This document shows, piece after piece, positions 8,290 through 17,105 of a stretch of DNA of 18,821 bases (position 1 is its first letter; each line of letters opens with the position of its first letter). The position numbers and the translations under genes are program-made. Origin of the DNA: Bremia lactucae (Eukaryota > Oomycota > Peronosporomycetes > Peronosporales > Peronosporaceae); NCBI RefSeq assembly GCF_004359215.1, contig NC_090614.1:4338479-4357299 (forward strand), given 5' to 3'. The notes under the pieces were generated by a model that had not been told where the DNA came from, made no database searches, and saw nothing but the letters and a program-made list of their open reading frames with translations.

Positions 8290-9096
8290 ATGCTCTCTCG
8301 TTGGCTTTGCTCTCTGCTACTGGCGCAACTTTGTGGGCACTTTGCTTTCTCTCAGCCTCTACACGAAGCGCCTGCCTCCGCAAGCATCAAGCTCTCACTC
8401 TCGTCGTCTCCTTATGACCATCAAACGCAAGATTTGTGCACGAAGTTCGCACTTATTTGTGACTTTGTTGTACAAAGTTGCAGCTTTAAAGAAAAAAATC
8501 AGCTTTGGTTGAAAAATGCGACAAATCTCGATACAAACTCCAAGTGTGTCAATAATTTCAGTTTGCTCGACCAGCACAACGCGACTTTGACGAAGTGCAT
8601 TGAAGAGTATTCCAAAGATGATTCCGATAGAAAGCACCAAGCTATGGTGTGCCAAGAGCTCTACTCGACGTGGCATCAGCAAAATACTTGCAATCAATTC
8701 CACGCCACAGAGGCCAAGGCAGCCACAGAATGCTCGGGTTTCTACTCGCATCGTCCTTGGACACAGGAAACGTTGCCATTATTTTGTCAAGACGCGTTTA
8801 CTATGTACAAGACAATGCGACACGACCTTGATAGATTTTGTGAGCGCACTTCGAATTCGGACGCGTTTTGGGAAGGATACGTGAATTATGTTGCTTCGGA
8901 CACATGCAAGCACTACTACGACATGATGCGAGAAGCGAACGAGCAAGAGTGTGGGAAGTCCGATAGAGAGGAATGTCAGACGAAGTACCAGTGGTACGTT
9001 GACAACCAGAAGGTGGTTGAGACGGAATGTTACGAAATTCGTGCTAGTAAAGCATTTTATCATGGATTTTATACGTGGAAGAAGCAGCAGAGTTGA
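8290..9096 (+). CDS. Secreted cysteine-rich protein, 14 Cys, unknown function
   Basis: This is an intronless gene of 268 residues. MLSRWLCSLLLAQLCGHFAFS is a clear signal peptide with likely cleavage after residue 21. The mature part has 14 cysteines (50, 57, 64, 86, 103, 121, 134, 148, 166, 184, 206, 221, 229, 247), an even number fitting seven disulphides. Several lie 18 residues apart (103/121, 148/166/184, 229/247). Segments resembling Y-x2-Y/W then Cys and an aromatic residue recur, suggesting repeated helical hairpins. N-glycosylation sequons include NAT (76, 97). No RXLR or LFLAK motif and no membrane anchor are seen. An in-frame TTG lies upstream, but the ATG directly precedes the signal peptide. 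The family is not recognised; it could be an apoplastic effector-like or cell-wall protein. The stop is followed by AT-rich sequence. Confidence 0.85.
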   Translation: MLSRWLCSLLLAQLCGHFAFSQPLHEAPASASIKLSLSSSPYDHQTQDLCTKFALICDFVVQSCSFKEKNQLWLKNATNLDTNSKCVNNFSLLDQHNATLTKCIEEYSKDDSDRKHQAMVCQELYSTWHQQNTCNQFHATEAKAATECSGFYSHRPWTQETLPLFCQDAFTMYKTMRHDLDRFCERTSNSDAFWEGYVNYVASDTCKHYYDMMREANEQECGKSDREECQTKYQWYVDNQKVVETECYEIRASKAFYHGFYTWKKQQS

Positions 9097-10126
9097 TCGT
9101 TTCGCGGTAGTGCATCCCAAATTGTCGCTAATTAGCTTTTTTGGTACAGTATGGCTTGCATTAGGTAGCAATTTATAAGCGCTATCGATAAGGAAGGATG
9201 CCTTGAAGCTTATTTCTAACTCACTGCGTGTTATAATTGATTGAAAGCACTACTTGCCGAACTTTTCTGATTCTTTTTTAAGAGCGATGATGTGTCAGAT
9301 GTAGAAAATCTCGATGACAAATGATAGTAATCATGTTTATCATTTTTTGCGTGATTTGTATTGGGCTAAAAGCTGCCTTCTTCGACCGTAAATCCTGATG
9401 TTCACATTGCCTAGCGCAGGGCTAGACGCTTTAGATTATTAAGCAGCAGACGTATTATCGCAAAGCACGGCGTACGCTAAGAATTTGGAAATCCTATAAT
9501 TGTTAGTTTTATATCGACCAGCTCAACCAGCAGTTAAAATCCTTCACTTTGGACTGCGAAGCACGATATTTTCATATCGTCGTGGCTTCTTAAGGGTAGG
9601 TAGACAATGCGGCTGAACTTCATAAGTAACGCATGGATTTTCGTAACCAAGTCACGATTATAGCACAACCAGACGTTTCAAATACAAGACGTGATCGCAC
9701 CATGGTGGATTCACGAAGACGCATTAGAAAATCTATTCTTATAAGTCTTCATGAAAACAACAATTAATCATGCGATGACATGTGCGACAAATTCGATGCA
9801 GCAGAAACATTGTTGGAGTGTTATATTGAAACAAATTCTTTGCCGATCATTAGCAGCGGGCTAGCAATGAGTCTTAGAATTGCAGTTTGCCTATATTGGA
9901 AATTCTATGCAAAAGTCTTGTAATAAAGTTAAGAAACTTCGTCATGATTTAAGATGAGCCCCAATACCACACGATACGATTTTTTTTTCGATTCATCCTT
10001 GACTTCTTCCAAAACTTTTGTTAAGAACTTATCAATTGTCAAATCGCTTTGTACAAAAGGACCTTCTGAGCGAGCAAGACCAAGGTTCATTTACAGCTAC
10101 TCCGTAGAATCAATAATTTCGTTTTG
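9097..10126. other. Intergenic, nothing recognised
   Basis: This AT-rich sequence contains only short, unsupported open frames, and no RNA gene or element ends. It separates the plus-strand gene group from the minus-strand repeat-protein pair. Confidence 0.6.
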
Positions 10127-10904
10127 TCATATGCAGCTATTTCTTTCAATTGTTACACCGGCATATCTGTAGGCGGTACCGACGTATCGTACACAGAGAA
10201 ATCTTGGTTACCATATACATTTGGCTGCGTTTCAACCAAAATAAAGTTAAAGATATCAATGGTGTCGTTACACTTATCCGCACAGAAAACACGAGACCCG
10301 CGGCATACAAAACAGTGGCCATTTTTTGGTGCACAGATTCTTTCGGTTATGGCTTCAGCGTCTTGTACAAAGGTGATTCTTCTGTTTGTTGCACTGGTGC
10401 GTCGGTAGTTGGTTGAGTTGTCTCGTACGCTGGGGTTGCCTCACTTGGTTGTTCAGTCGATTGCTGAGTGTATGGTGGGGAAGTTGCTTCTCAGGAGGGA
10501 TATCCATTGGAGGGACGGTGCTTGTCGTCTGAGTCACTAGAAGACAAGGTTATCGTCTCGGGTGACGACGTTGTCACCTCCTGAGTGTAAATTGGAGGAG
10601 AAAAGGTTGCTGTATTTCATGATTCTGGCTGGCATGGAATTTCTTCGATCCGCCAGAAACAGCAGGAGCTATATATCTGGTGGATACGTAGAAACCCACA
10701 ATTGTTAGGATGCTCTAAGTCGTAGGCTGCCGGTGGAGATCCAGTGTTGGAACCAGCCAAAACTCCTACATTGAGCACTACGCATTTGGATTCGAAAGCA
10801 AGTCACGGTGAGCACCTGGACAACTCTTACTCTCGCCCTCGCATATCGGCCTCTTTGAGCAAAACGCTTTCTCGCAAGCAGGTAGGAATTGCTTTATTGA
10901 CCAT
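10127..10904 (-). pseudogene. Decayed tandem copy of the Cys-rich/mucin-like gene
   Basis: This segment aligns, on the same strand, with the intact gene at 11627-12778. Near-identical blocks include 10410-10470 against about 11965-12030, and 10795-10865 against about 12472-12540. The start codon context is retained at 10904-10902, but sequence equivalent to about 12541-12755 is missing. That deletion removes most of the signal peptide and the first part of the Cys-rich domain, and the frame then stops after about 25 codons. Further frameshifts and stops lie in the repeat region, and about 120 bp of unrelated sequence is inserted near 10210-10335. The three-unit PPYTQ array is reduced to a single degenerate unit. 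The 3' end is eroded and uncertain. It is non-functional as a protein gene. Confidence 0.85.
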
Positions 10905-11075
10905 TAATCTCAAAGGCTGGCAATTGAAGGCTACTTAAAATCATATGTGGATAATGGTGAAATGAAAAATTATAGGAAGGAATGAATGCATCGCTAAGGT
11001 GGCCCTACTTTTTCATGCGTTTCTTTGACCTGGTGAAGTGTTGATTTCGTCCAATTTGTAGATCGATAAAAGAGG
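10905..11075 (-). repeat. Duplicated 5' flank of the pseudogene
   Basis: Homology to the intact gene continues upstream of the start codon, for example GACCTGG, then AAGTGTTGATTTCGTCCA, matching about 12779-12950. An Inr-like TCATTTCACC is kept on the minus strand at 10956-10966. The duplication therefore took the promoter with it. Confidence 0.8.
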
Positions 11076-11127
11076 TCAAAATAACTTTAATCGCTATTTT
11101 GATTGTCTGGGTTCCAAAGCAGATCCA

Positions 11128-11201
11128 CAGTATCGGACAAAGAGGGTGGCAGACTATCGGGAGATGATGATGACCAGCATCATTTCGTAAGGCAGGAGTT
11201 T
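11128..11201 (-). repeat. Inverted copy of 12961-13035
   Basis: Read on the plus strand, this segment matches the reverse complement of 12961-13035. Shared blocks are GGGTGGCAGACT, TTTCGTAA and GCAGGAGTTT, in the same order and spacing. The duplicated region next to it is in direct orientation, so a local inversion followed the duplication. Confidence 0.75.
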
Positions 11202-11626
11202 GCCCATGAATCGTCGCTGACTTACACAAGTTTTAATTTAATGCAAGTTTTTTGAATTACTCAATTACAGCGAGTATATTATGATGTCAAATACACAAAT
11301 GCAATAACTTTTGACGTACTTGAAAGTGTCGCGGGAGGTTAACGTCAAAGAGCGCGTCTCAAAAGCTGCATAAGGCTTTGTGGTTTTTTCATGGACTTGC
11401 GCATGGTTCGATAGCGCAGTCTCGATGCTGTCAAATCCAAGAATATGAAACTAGATCAACAAAAGTAGACAGACAATCGAAGGGCTCCGTTATTTTTAAT
11501 GTCTTAACTGAACACGAAAATAGGATAAGAAAAAAAGTGGTAATTAGCTAGGCTCAATTTGATGGTAAGCTTAAAGTCCAAGTGACAAGCCAAGTGCGAT
11601 GTTCAGAACTTATGGCGATCTATTTA
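11202..11626. other. Intergenic between the two repeat-protein copies
   Basis: This lies 3' of the intact minus-strand gene. I see no coding frame or element. It presumably includes the gene's 3' UTR and polyadenylation region. Confidence 0.55.
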
Positions 11627-12778
11627 TCACTGTTTCGTACGCAGACTACGACGAGATGAATTCGTCATAGCAGGTTGTTGTGAGGTAATCATTGTTTGGG
11701 TTTGTTGACCAGCTGCGTTGGTTGGTGCTTCCGACGGACCGTGCGCTAGAGTTTCCTCAGTTTGTTGAACGGGTGGGTCAGTTAATGGTTCTGTCGATCC
11801 ATATGCAGGCGTCTCTCCCTGTTGCATGGGCACAACAGTAGGCAAGTCCGTCGCATCGTACGCAGAGGAATCCTCGCTTTGCTGCTCAGAACCTTCTGTA
11901 TATGGTTCCAGCGTGTTGTACGCAGCCGACCCCTCTGTTTGTTGCTCTGGCGCGTCGGTAGGTGGTTGAGTTGTCTCATACGCTGGGGTTGCCTCACTTG
12001 GTTGTTCAGTCGATGGCTGAGTGTATGGTGGGAAAGTTGCGTTCTCAGGAGAGACAACCATCGGAGGGACGGTGTTATTCGTCTGAGTGTATGGTGGGAA
12101 TGTTGCGTTCTCAGGAGAGATCAACGTCTGAGTGTATGGTGGGAAGGTTGCGTTCTCAGGAGAGACAACCATCGGAGGGACGGTGTTATTCGTCTTAGTG
12201 TTATTTTCAGGGGAAATTGTTGCCATCTCGGGTGAAGGTGGAAACGTTTTCGTCTCCTGAGTGTAATCTGGAGAAGGAAGGGTTGCTGTCTCATTTGACA
12301 TTGGCTGGTATGGAACTTCTTCGGTGACGTTAGAAACAGGAGGCGCTGGTGGATACGTGATAACTTCACAATTGTCAGGAACACTGTGATTCGTAGAATC
12401 CGTTGGACATTCAGTGTTTGAAACACAGCCGTACACTCTTTCAGTGAGCATCACACATTTGGATCCAAACTCAAGGTCACGGTGAGCACCTGGACAATTC
12501 CCAATCTCGCCCGCGCAAATCGGCCCCTTTGAGCAAAAGTATTCTTTTTTCTTGCCAACCACTGACACAGGATACCATCCATTGCTTCCGTCGCACGTGT
12601 CAGGCATCTCCGCATCCTGATGACAAATTGATGAATTGGTCGTGGAAGTTGTTTCAGTTGTCGCTCCTACGCTTTCAATGGTCGTAGTTGTGTTTGCTAT
12701 TGGTGGAGTGACATAAGTTGCGAGAGTAGGGGCCGAAATGATAGCGACAAGCAGGTAGGAGACACTTAGATTGACCAT
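11627..12778 (-). CDS. Secreted Cys-rich plus mucin-like repeat protein (CAR-like)
   Basis: This is an intronless gene of 383 residues. It has a signal peptide (VSYLLVAIISAPTLA, cleavage about 20), a Thr/Ser linker, and a nine-Cys domain (52-137) with GWYPVSVVG, YFCSKGPICAG and NCPGAH. A long low-complexity region follows. First come three SPENATFPPYTQ units (207-254), each with an N-glycosylation sequon; two are preceded by NNTVPPMVV. Then five roughly 20-residue units of the form QQTE-x4-AY-x2-T-x3-T-x2-P cover 258-357. The tail is basic (RRSLRTKQ). The make-up resembles oomycete CAR/mucin-like surface proteins, proposed to coat or attach germinating spores. That assignment is by resemblance, and the unit differs from the known CAR octapeptide. 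A start 57 bp upstream would be TTG; the ATG at 12778 precedes the signal peptide. Confidence 0.85.
   Translation of the reverse strand: MVNLSVSYLLVAIISAPTLATYVTPPIANTTTTIESVGATTETTSTTNSSICHQDAEMPDTCDGSNGWYPVSVVGKKKEYFCSKGPICAGEIGNCPGAHRDLEFGSKCVMLTERVYGCVSNTECPTDSTNHSVPDNCEVITYPPAPPVSNVTEEVPYQPMSNETATLPSPDYTQETKTFPPSPEMATISPENNTKTNNTVPPMVVSPENATFPPYTQTLISPENATFPPYTQTNNTVPPMVVSPENATFPPYTQPSTEQPSEATPAYETTQPPTDAPEQQTEGSAAYNTLEPYTEGSEQQSEDSSAYDATDLPTVVPMQQGETPAYGSTEPLTDPPVQQTEETLAHGPSEAPTNAAGQQTQTMITSQQPAMTNSSRRSLRTKQ
11708..12007 (-). repeat. Diverged 60-bp coding repeats (5 units)
   Basis: This encodes residues 258-357 of the repeat protein, five units of about 20 residues sharing QQ-(T/S)E and AY positions. 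The units are too diverged for recent slippage and keep frame. Confidence 0.75.
12017..12193 (-). repeat. Recent coding tandem repeats, 66/45/66 bp
   Basis: Units at 12017-12082, 12083-12127 and 12128-12193 share CTGAGTGTATGGTGGGAA then TTGCGTTCTCAGGAGAGA (plus-strand reading). The first and third are nearly identical; the middle one lacks the second half. All lengths are multiples of three, so copy-number change keeps the frame. Confidence 0.9.
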
Positions 12779-12828
12779 TGAAAATAAAGGCTGGCGGAAG
12801 GAGGCTACTTGAATCGCTTGTGTAGATG

Positions 12829-12842
12829 ATGGCAAAATGAGA
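12829..12842 (-). promoter_or_regulatory. Inr-like motif of the repeat-protein gene
   Basis: On the minus strand this reads TCTCATTTTGCCAT, about 55 bp before the ATG. It fits the oomycete initiator core and is conserved in the pseudogene flank (TCATTTCACC). Confidence 0.45.
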
Positions 12843-13886
12843 TATAGAAAGAAAGCAACGCATTGCTAAGGTGGCAACATCTTTTCACACGAGATGGTGC
12901 ATTTCTTTGACCTGGATAAAGTGTTGATTTCGTCCATGTCGTCGATCGGACCCATGAAGAAAACTCCTGCGGTTACGAAACGACGCTTGACGTCACGATT
13001 TCCCAAAAGTCTGCCACCCTTCAAGGCCGAAACTGTTAATCCCGATCGTAACAGACATTAATCGTCGAGTTCAACTCGAGTTATAATACAGTTAAGGATA
13101 AATCTGGATTGATTCCATTTTTCATTGACTTACGTAAGGTAGACTGGGTACTGTCAAACAAACTAACTTGAAGCTCGTAGCCAGTCCAGTTTTAATCCTG
13201 TTACCTGCATCAATTCTTTTTGCTACAGAAGGAATCATTCCGAGTCGAACGCTCTTTTCGTAGCTTCTTCAAATCGAAACTAGAATTGTAAAGTAGCGCT
13301 ACTAGCTATCTCGAATAGCGGTCTCAAGATAAATTCTAGCAATTTCGCCCTTTAGAATGTATGTATTTCCCAAATTTATTATACCTTCCAAAATCAGCTC
13401 CATTTTTTCTAACTGTGAATTACTTTAGTCAGTTCCAATACAAAATTTCAGTGCATTTTGCGGCTCCGGGTTTCAGTTTGTGGTTTGGTCTTTTCGATTC
13501 ACTCTGGGGCATGACGCAGCTGCTTGGACGCCTAGAAGGCGCCTCCTTAAAATATTTTTTTTTTGCTATATTTTGTCAAGCAAGCGCTTTTTTTTAAATA
13601 TCGAGAGTTTCAGCCTTAAAGACCTAAATGATCCTAGCACCTGAGCAACGCACCCTCGTGCTCTCATTCTTGTTATTGATATAAACAGAAAGCAATACAC
13701 TTTGTAGATTAAATAACCCTTACCAAAATTTCAGAAGATGCGATCGAGACTCAACTTACAAAGGAAGACATGTGTTTGGTCGCACAAATCAGCAATGGGG
13801 TGGGTGAAAGGATAAGCTCAACCATATTTGACAGCAGCACACACTTCCGCAGTTGTTTGCATAGCTTGAACTTCCACATCGTCGTT
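12843..13886. other. Divergent intergenic region
   Basis: This lies between two divergently transcribed genes. It holds the 5' flank shared with the pseudogene (to about 12950), the segment found inverted at 11128 (12961-13035), a small perfect palindrome TCGAGTTCAACTCGA (13065-13079), and T-rich runs at about 13550-13600. No gene is supported. Confidence 0.6.
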
Positions 13887-13900
13887 GTCATTTTTTTTCC
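13887..13900 (+). promoter_or_regulatory. Inr-like motif before LRR gene
   Basis: GTCATTTTTTTTCC resembles the initiator core (TCATT plus pyrimidine-rich tail), about 130 bp upstream of the chosen ATG. It supports a start at 14019 rather than at the upstream in-frame ATG. Confidence 0.35.
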
Positions 13901-14018
13901 GTGTCAACAACTAATAAATATTAATTCTGTGCAATTACGCTTAATTTTGCTTTACATACAAGGTCGCCAATCATTTTATGGTCTTCAAGCCCCTTATGGA
14001 CTTGTAAAAGCCATTGGA

Positions 14019-16025
14019 ATGGACCATGTACTGGGTGAACTACATGGCCACACGGATGTCCTCCGCTTCGTCGTAGGCTTTCTATCCTTCTACGATTGGC
14101 TCTGGCTGTCATCTTGCAACCGCTTACTTGCCAGCTCGGATCTGCGCCGTTTTGTGCTATCCCAAAGCGTGTTTCGCGTGCCGCCACCACCTATCGTCAA
14201 GGGCGACAGCATGAGAGAGGATCAAGTCGCAGCTAGCTACTATGCTGACAGCTTTTTACGTCACATGAAACCAGAGGCTCTTTGCTGCATCACATCCGTC
14301 TTGGTTCCACGTACAGGCATGCACTTACTGAATCTGCTGTGTGCTTTTTCGTCGCTACGTTCGCTACGATTGTGGGATTATCCGTATTGTACTGAAGCAA
14401 ATTCGAATGAAATTAATGAGGATGCCGAAATCAACGTAGCGGCTTTACTTCAGCTTTTACCAAATTTGCAAGAGCTAAACGTAGCTGGAACAGAGGTTTC
14501 GCTCTCGGAACTTTTTGAGATGAATGCATTATATGGACCGGAGAAACACGTCATAACTCCAACGAATTGGAGCTTGCATACCTTAAATCTATCCGAATCT
14601 GGCGTTACAGACCTCGCGCCATTGGCAATGGTGCCACAATTACAGTCCTTGAGTGTCAGACGCACCAATGTGTCGTCTTTAGAAGTTCTAGAAACTCTCC
14701 CTCATCTCCGCGTTCTTGACATCTCGGAAACCAAAATTATCGAGTTTTCGTTTTTAAAGTGTTTGACGCAATTAGAAAGGCTTGACATGAGTCGAAATTG
14801 GGTCACAACGGATCTAAGTGCGTTGCAATACTTAATAGCGCTGCGATCGCTTAAGGCTTCGAATATCGGGGCATCCGATGCGTTAAAGTTGACATTAAGA
14901 TGTTCCGAGCTAGAAAGTTTGCACTTGCAAGAAACGAGGCTAACGGATCTGGACTTTGCATCGAGTGTGCCCAATTTAACGCATCTCGATATTCGATGGA
15001 CACAAGTAAGGGATCGACGTCCATTGGCTTCGTTGGAATTGCTGGAGCAATTATTAATTGATACGCGAGAACGAGGAATCCAAACTACGGACATAGCAGA
15101 AGAACCTGTGACGTACGAGTGGTTGCGTAATCTACACAAACTTCAGAAATTAAGGGTGTATAAGCAACATTATATCGACGAGATGGCTGAAGTTCTTCAG
15201 GAAGATATCGAAGAAAGAGGAATCAGCATCGTTTCGACGAGAGGGCTGAAGATTCCAATGGCGCACCGTGTTCCTTGCACATTTCTTCGGTATATAAGCA
15301 CTCACGCGGCAATAAAGTCTCTGGAGCTGCCTCCACTCACGGATTATTCGCCGTTGGCATCTTTGTCATCAACACTCCACCACGTGCGACTGCAACAATG
15401 GTGTACGGATGATTTGGCTCAGATTGTGGCGCTTGGCAATATGCCAGCACTCACGAGGCTGTCCATGTCACTCCCACCCATAGCTCAGGTGATGGATCTT
15501 GCTCCTTTAGAAGGTTTTCAACACCTTACGCAGCTTGAATTGCTTGACGTTTTGTTTGAAGATTTGACACCATTAGGCACGCTTTTTAATTTACAAAAAC
15601 TCGTGCTATCTCTTCTGAATCGTAATAAGCGACAGCTCGCACGGCGGCATAAACAACACCAGACTGCGTTCACGTTTCTTATGCAACTGACGAATTTAAA
15701 AGAATTGTCGCTCGTTGGTCGAGTAGACTTTAAAGACACGGCACTGCTCTCTGGATTGGTGCAACTACGGCGGCTGTGGCTCAATGCAACGAAAATTGAC
15801 GACGTCGCTCCTTTGGCTGCCTTGACGCGTCTTGAAGTGCTGGATCTGGGACTTACACCACTGAAAACGATAGAAGGCATATCAGAACTATTGTCACTGC
15901 AATCGATTTGGATTCCCGAAGCTATTGATTGCAAAGCTCTTCGTGACGCAACCCATTTTCCACGGCTGCGTTGGATTTGGCACCCAGATAAATGTAATTG
16001 CCTTTGGACAAATCACGCATTTTAA
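14019..16025 (+). CDS. Large intracellular LRR protein
   Basis: This is an intronless frame of 668 residues. Residues 11-50 form a Leu/Trp/Cys-rich helical block (RFVVGFLSFYDWLWLSSCNR) that weakly resembles an F-box. Leucine-rich repeats run about 110-345 and 430-655, separated by a more polar linker. The units, for example LHTLNLSESGVTDLAPLAMVPQ and LEVLDLGLTPLKTIEGISEL, fit a 22-23-residue pattern L-x2-L-x-L-x2-T-x-I/V-x-D-x2-PL-x2-L, as in SDS22- or internalin-like LRRs. There is no signal peptide or membrane segment, so a cytoplasmic binding role, possibly as a substrate adaptor, is likely. The frame also runs upstream to an ATG at 13770, but those 83 codons look like untranslated sequence. 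Specific function is unknown. Confidence 0.85.
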   Translation: MDHVLGELHGHTDVLRFVVGFLSFYDWLWLSSCNRLLASSDLRRFVLSQSVFRVPPPPIVKGDSMREDQVAASYYADSFLRHMKPEALCCITSVLVPRTGMHLLNLLCAFSSLRSLRLWDYPYCTEANSNEINEDAEINVAALLQLLPNLQELNVAGTEVSLSELFEMNALYGPEKHVITPTNWSLHTLNLSESGVTDLAPLAMVPQLQSLSVRRTNVSSLEVLETLPHLRVLDISETKIIEFSFLKCLTQLERLDMSRNWVTTDLSALQYLIALRSLKASNIGASDALKLTLRCSELESLHLQETRLTDLDFASSVPNLTHLDIRWTQVRDRRPLASLELLEQLLIDTRERGIQTTDIAEEPVTYEWLRNLHKLQKLRVYKQHYIDEMAEVLQEDIEERGISIVSTRGLKIPMAHRVPCTFLRYISTHAAIKSLELPPLTDYSPLASLSSTLHHVRLQQWCTDDLAQIVALGNMPALTRLSMSLPPIAQVMDLAPLEGFQHLTQLELLDVLFEDLTPLGTLFNLQKLVLSLLNRNKRQLARRHKQHQTAFTFLMQLTNLKELSLVGRVDFKDTALLSGLVQLRRLWLNATKIDDVAPLAALTRLEVLDLGLTPLKTIEGISELLSLQSIWIPEAIDCKALRDATHFPRLRWIWHPDKCNCLWTNHAF

Positions 16026-16343
16026 AAAAAAAAATTTAAGCGCTATGAAAAAATTCCGTGCTATCCAAATATTGTGAAGAAGCTGTTGATTCAGAATGAT
16101 TAATATTCATGTGGCAAAATTTGAAAATTACCACTAAGTTTGAAGAAGATAAATTTAATTTAAACGCTGACTTATTGTGGAAGTACTTGATAAATTTCGT
16201 ACTGACTGTTCGTATTTTTATTTCCATTTTTTTTAGCCTGCTATCGAAACTAGCTTTTAATCCATATCTTATGTAGCTTGTTTCTGTGTGGTCCAATCAT
16301 GTAAAGCACTTTAACCCAACTTCAACCCAGCAAGCAAAAAGAA
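16026..16343. other. 3' flank of LRR gene, nothing recognised
   Basis: A long A-run follows the stop, then AT-rich sequence up to the edge of the LTR B fragment. No gene is supported. Confidence 0.6.
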
Positions 16344-16401
16344 TGGCACGTCTTAATGCGGCCACGCTCTACTTAAGCACACACTGTAACGGGGCACTGC
16401 C

Positions 16402-16426
16402 GACTTGTACTGCTTTAGTACAAGTC
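16402..16426 (+). repeat. Hairpin near 5' end of LTR A copy 2
   Basis: GACTTGTACT (16402-16411) and AGTACAAGTC (16417-16426) are exact reverse complements with a 5-nt loop. In copy 1 the equivalent stem is shortened to about 8 bp with a larger loop. Confidence 0.6.
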
Positions 16427-16660
16427 CACTTCGCACTGCCTCACGTCACTTCACGTACACTAGTACGTGCAGAGGAAGTCTTCTCTTTTAAAACACTTGA
16501 TTTAAAGAGGGTTAAATGAAAACTGTATTTATACAATTATGCTCTTCTTGTCTATCTACTTAATACTAACTTAATTATAAGCTAATACAAAACATGTACT
16601 GAAAGTCTTATCTGCTTTTCTCTTTGCGCGCGTCCAGCGCTGACTGGACCGCGGGGAGAG

Positions 16661-16682
16661 TAGATATAATGGTGTATATCTA
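16661..16682 (+). repeat. Hairpin 1 in LTR A copy 2
   Basis: TAGATATA (16661-16668) pairs with TATATCTA (16675-16682), loop ATGGTG. It is equivalent to 499-524, with A16664-T16679 replacing G-C. Confidence 0.55.
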
Positions 16683-16735
16683 TCTACCAATGGATAAGCT
16701 TTTAAAAAATTACAATGGAAAGTAATATTCTCCAA

Positions 16736-16760
16736 ATGTTATCTACCTTTTAGATAATAT
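16736..16760 (+). repeat. Hairpin 2 in LTR A copy 2
   Basis: ATGTTATCTA (16736-16745) faces TAGATAATAT (16751-16760), loop CCTTT. It is equivalent to 571-595, with one G-T wobble position. Confidence 0.55.
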
Positions 16761-17105
16761 ACTAATAAACAACCTTTAAGTGTTAATTTCATGTAACGAT
16801 ACACCCCGTTACACACACCCTAGCGCAGCGAGGAAGCGGTTTAACTGTCTACTCTCGCCTGCCGTGAGGTAGTTGTGGTGGCGCCTTAGCGACCTCACCC
16901 AACGCACTAAGTACTCTGGTATACGGGTCGTCACGGGAGCGGTGATTCGACTCCTCGTGCGCACTTACCAAGTTGAAGGTAGTTTTCAGACTGATCTATA
17001 TTTAATCGAATTAATATTATGTCTGTTTTAACCAATCATAAATGTCAACTCTAGAGATACCACAAATATGTATTGCGAGCGTATAACGGGCTAAAGTTGC
17101 CCAAA

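Larger units (their letters stand above)
16385..16813 (+). mobile_element. Solo LTR, family A, copy 2 (nested)
   Basis: This 429-bp LTR begins TGTAACGGGG, ends CCCCGTTACA, and has CACAC on both sides (16380-16384, 16814-16818). It sits inside the inverted LTR B fragment. Removing it with one CACAC restores the LTR B sequence, which proves insertion order: LTR B fragment first, family A second. No internal element sequence remains. Confidence 0.9.
16344..17084 (-). mobile_element. Inverted, 5'-truncated LTR B fragment with nested LTR A
   Basis: 16344-16384 and 16814-17084 together match the reverse complement of the 3' part (17298 to about 17606) of the LTR at 17106-17612. Examples are GGCACGTC-TAATGCGGCCACGCTCTAC at 16346-16372, GAGGAAGCGGTTTAAC, and GTATTGCGAGCGTAT at 17070-17084. 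The match is interrupted exactly by the solo LTR A at 16385-16813. The fragment stops at 17084, and the 5' half of the LTR is missing. Numerous substitutions show it is older than the adjacent direct copy. Confidence 0.85.

Noticed and set aside
8290..9096. RXLR or Crinkler effector
   Set aside because: No RXLR, dEER or LFLAK motif follows the signal peptide; the protein is Cys-rich throughout instead.
10744..10938. Plus-strand 64-residue frame
   Set aside because: It lies antisense to the pseudogene copy of the repeat protein and reflects that decayed coding sequence.
11822..12235. Plus-strand frame of 137 residues over the repeat protein gene
   Set aside because: It is the antisense of in-frame coding repeats; its Trp/Cys-rich repeats simply mirror the real minus-strand repeats.
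13770..14018. Upstream in-frame extension of the LRR gene to an earlier ATG
   Set aside because: The 83 extra residues look like translated UTR (runs of hydrophobic residues from T-rich DNA), and an Inr-like motif lies inside it at 13887.
16036..16296. Minus-strand 86-residue frame downstream of the LRR gene
   Set aside because: It has no ATG at its 5' end, AT-rich composition and no recognisable motif.
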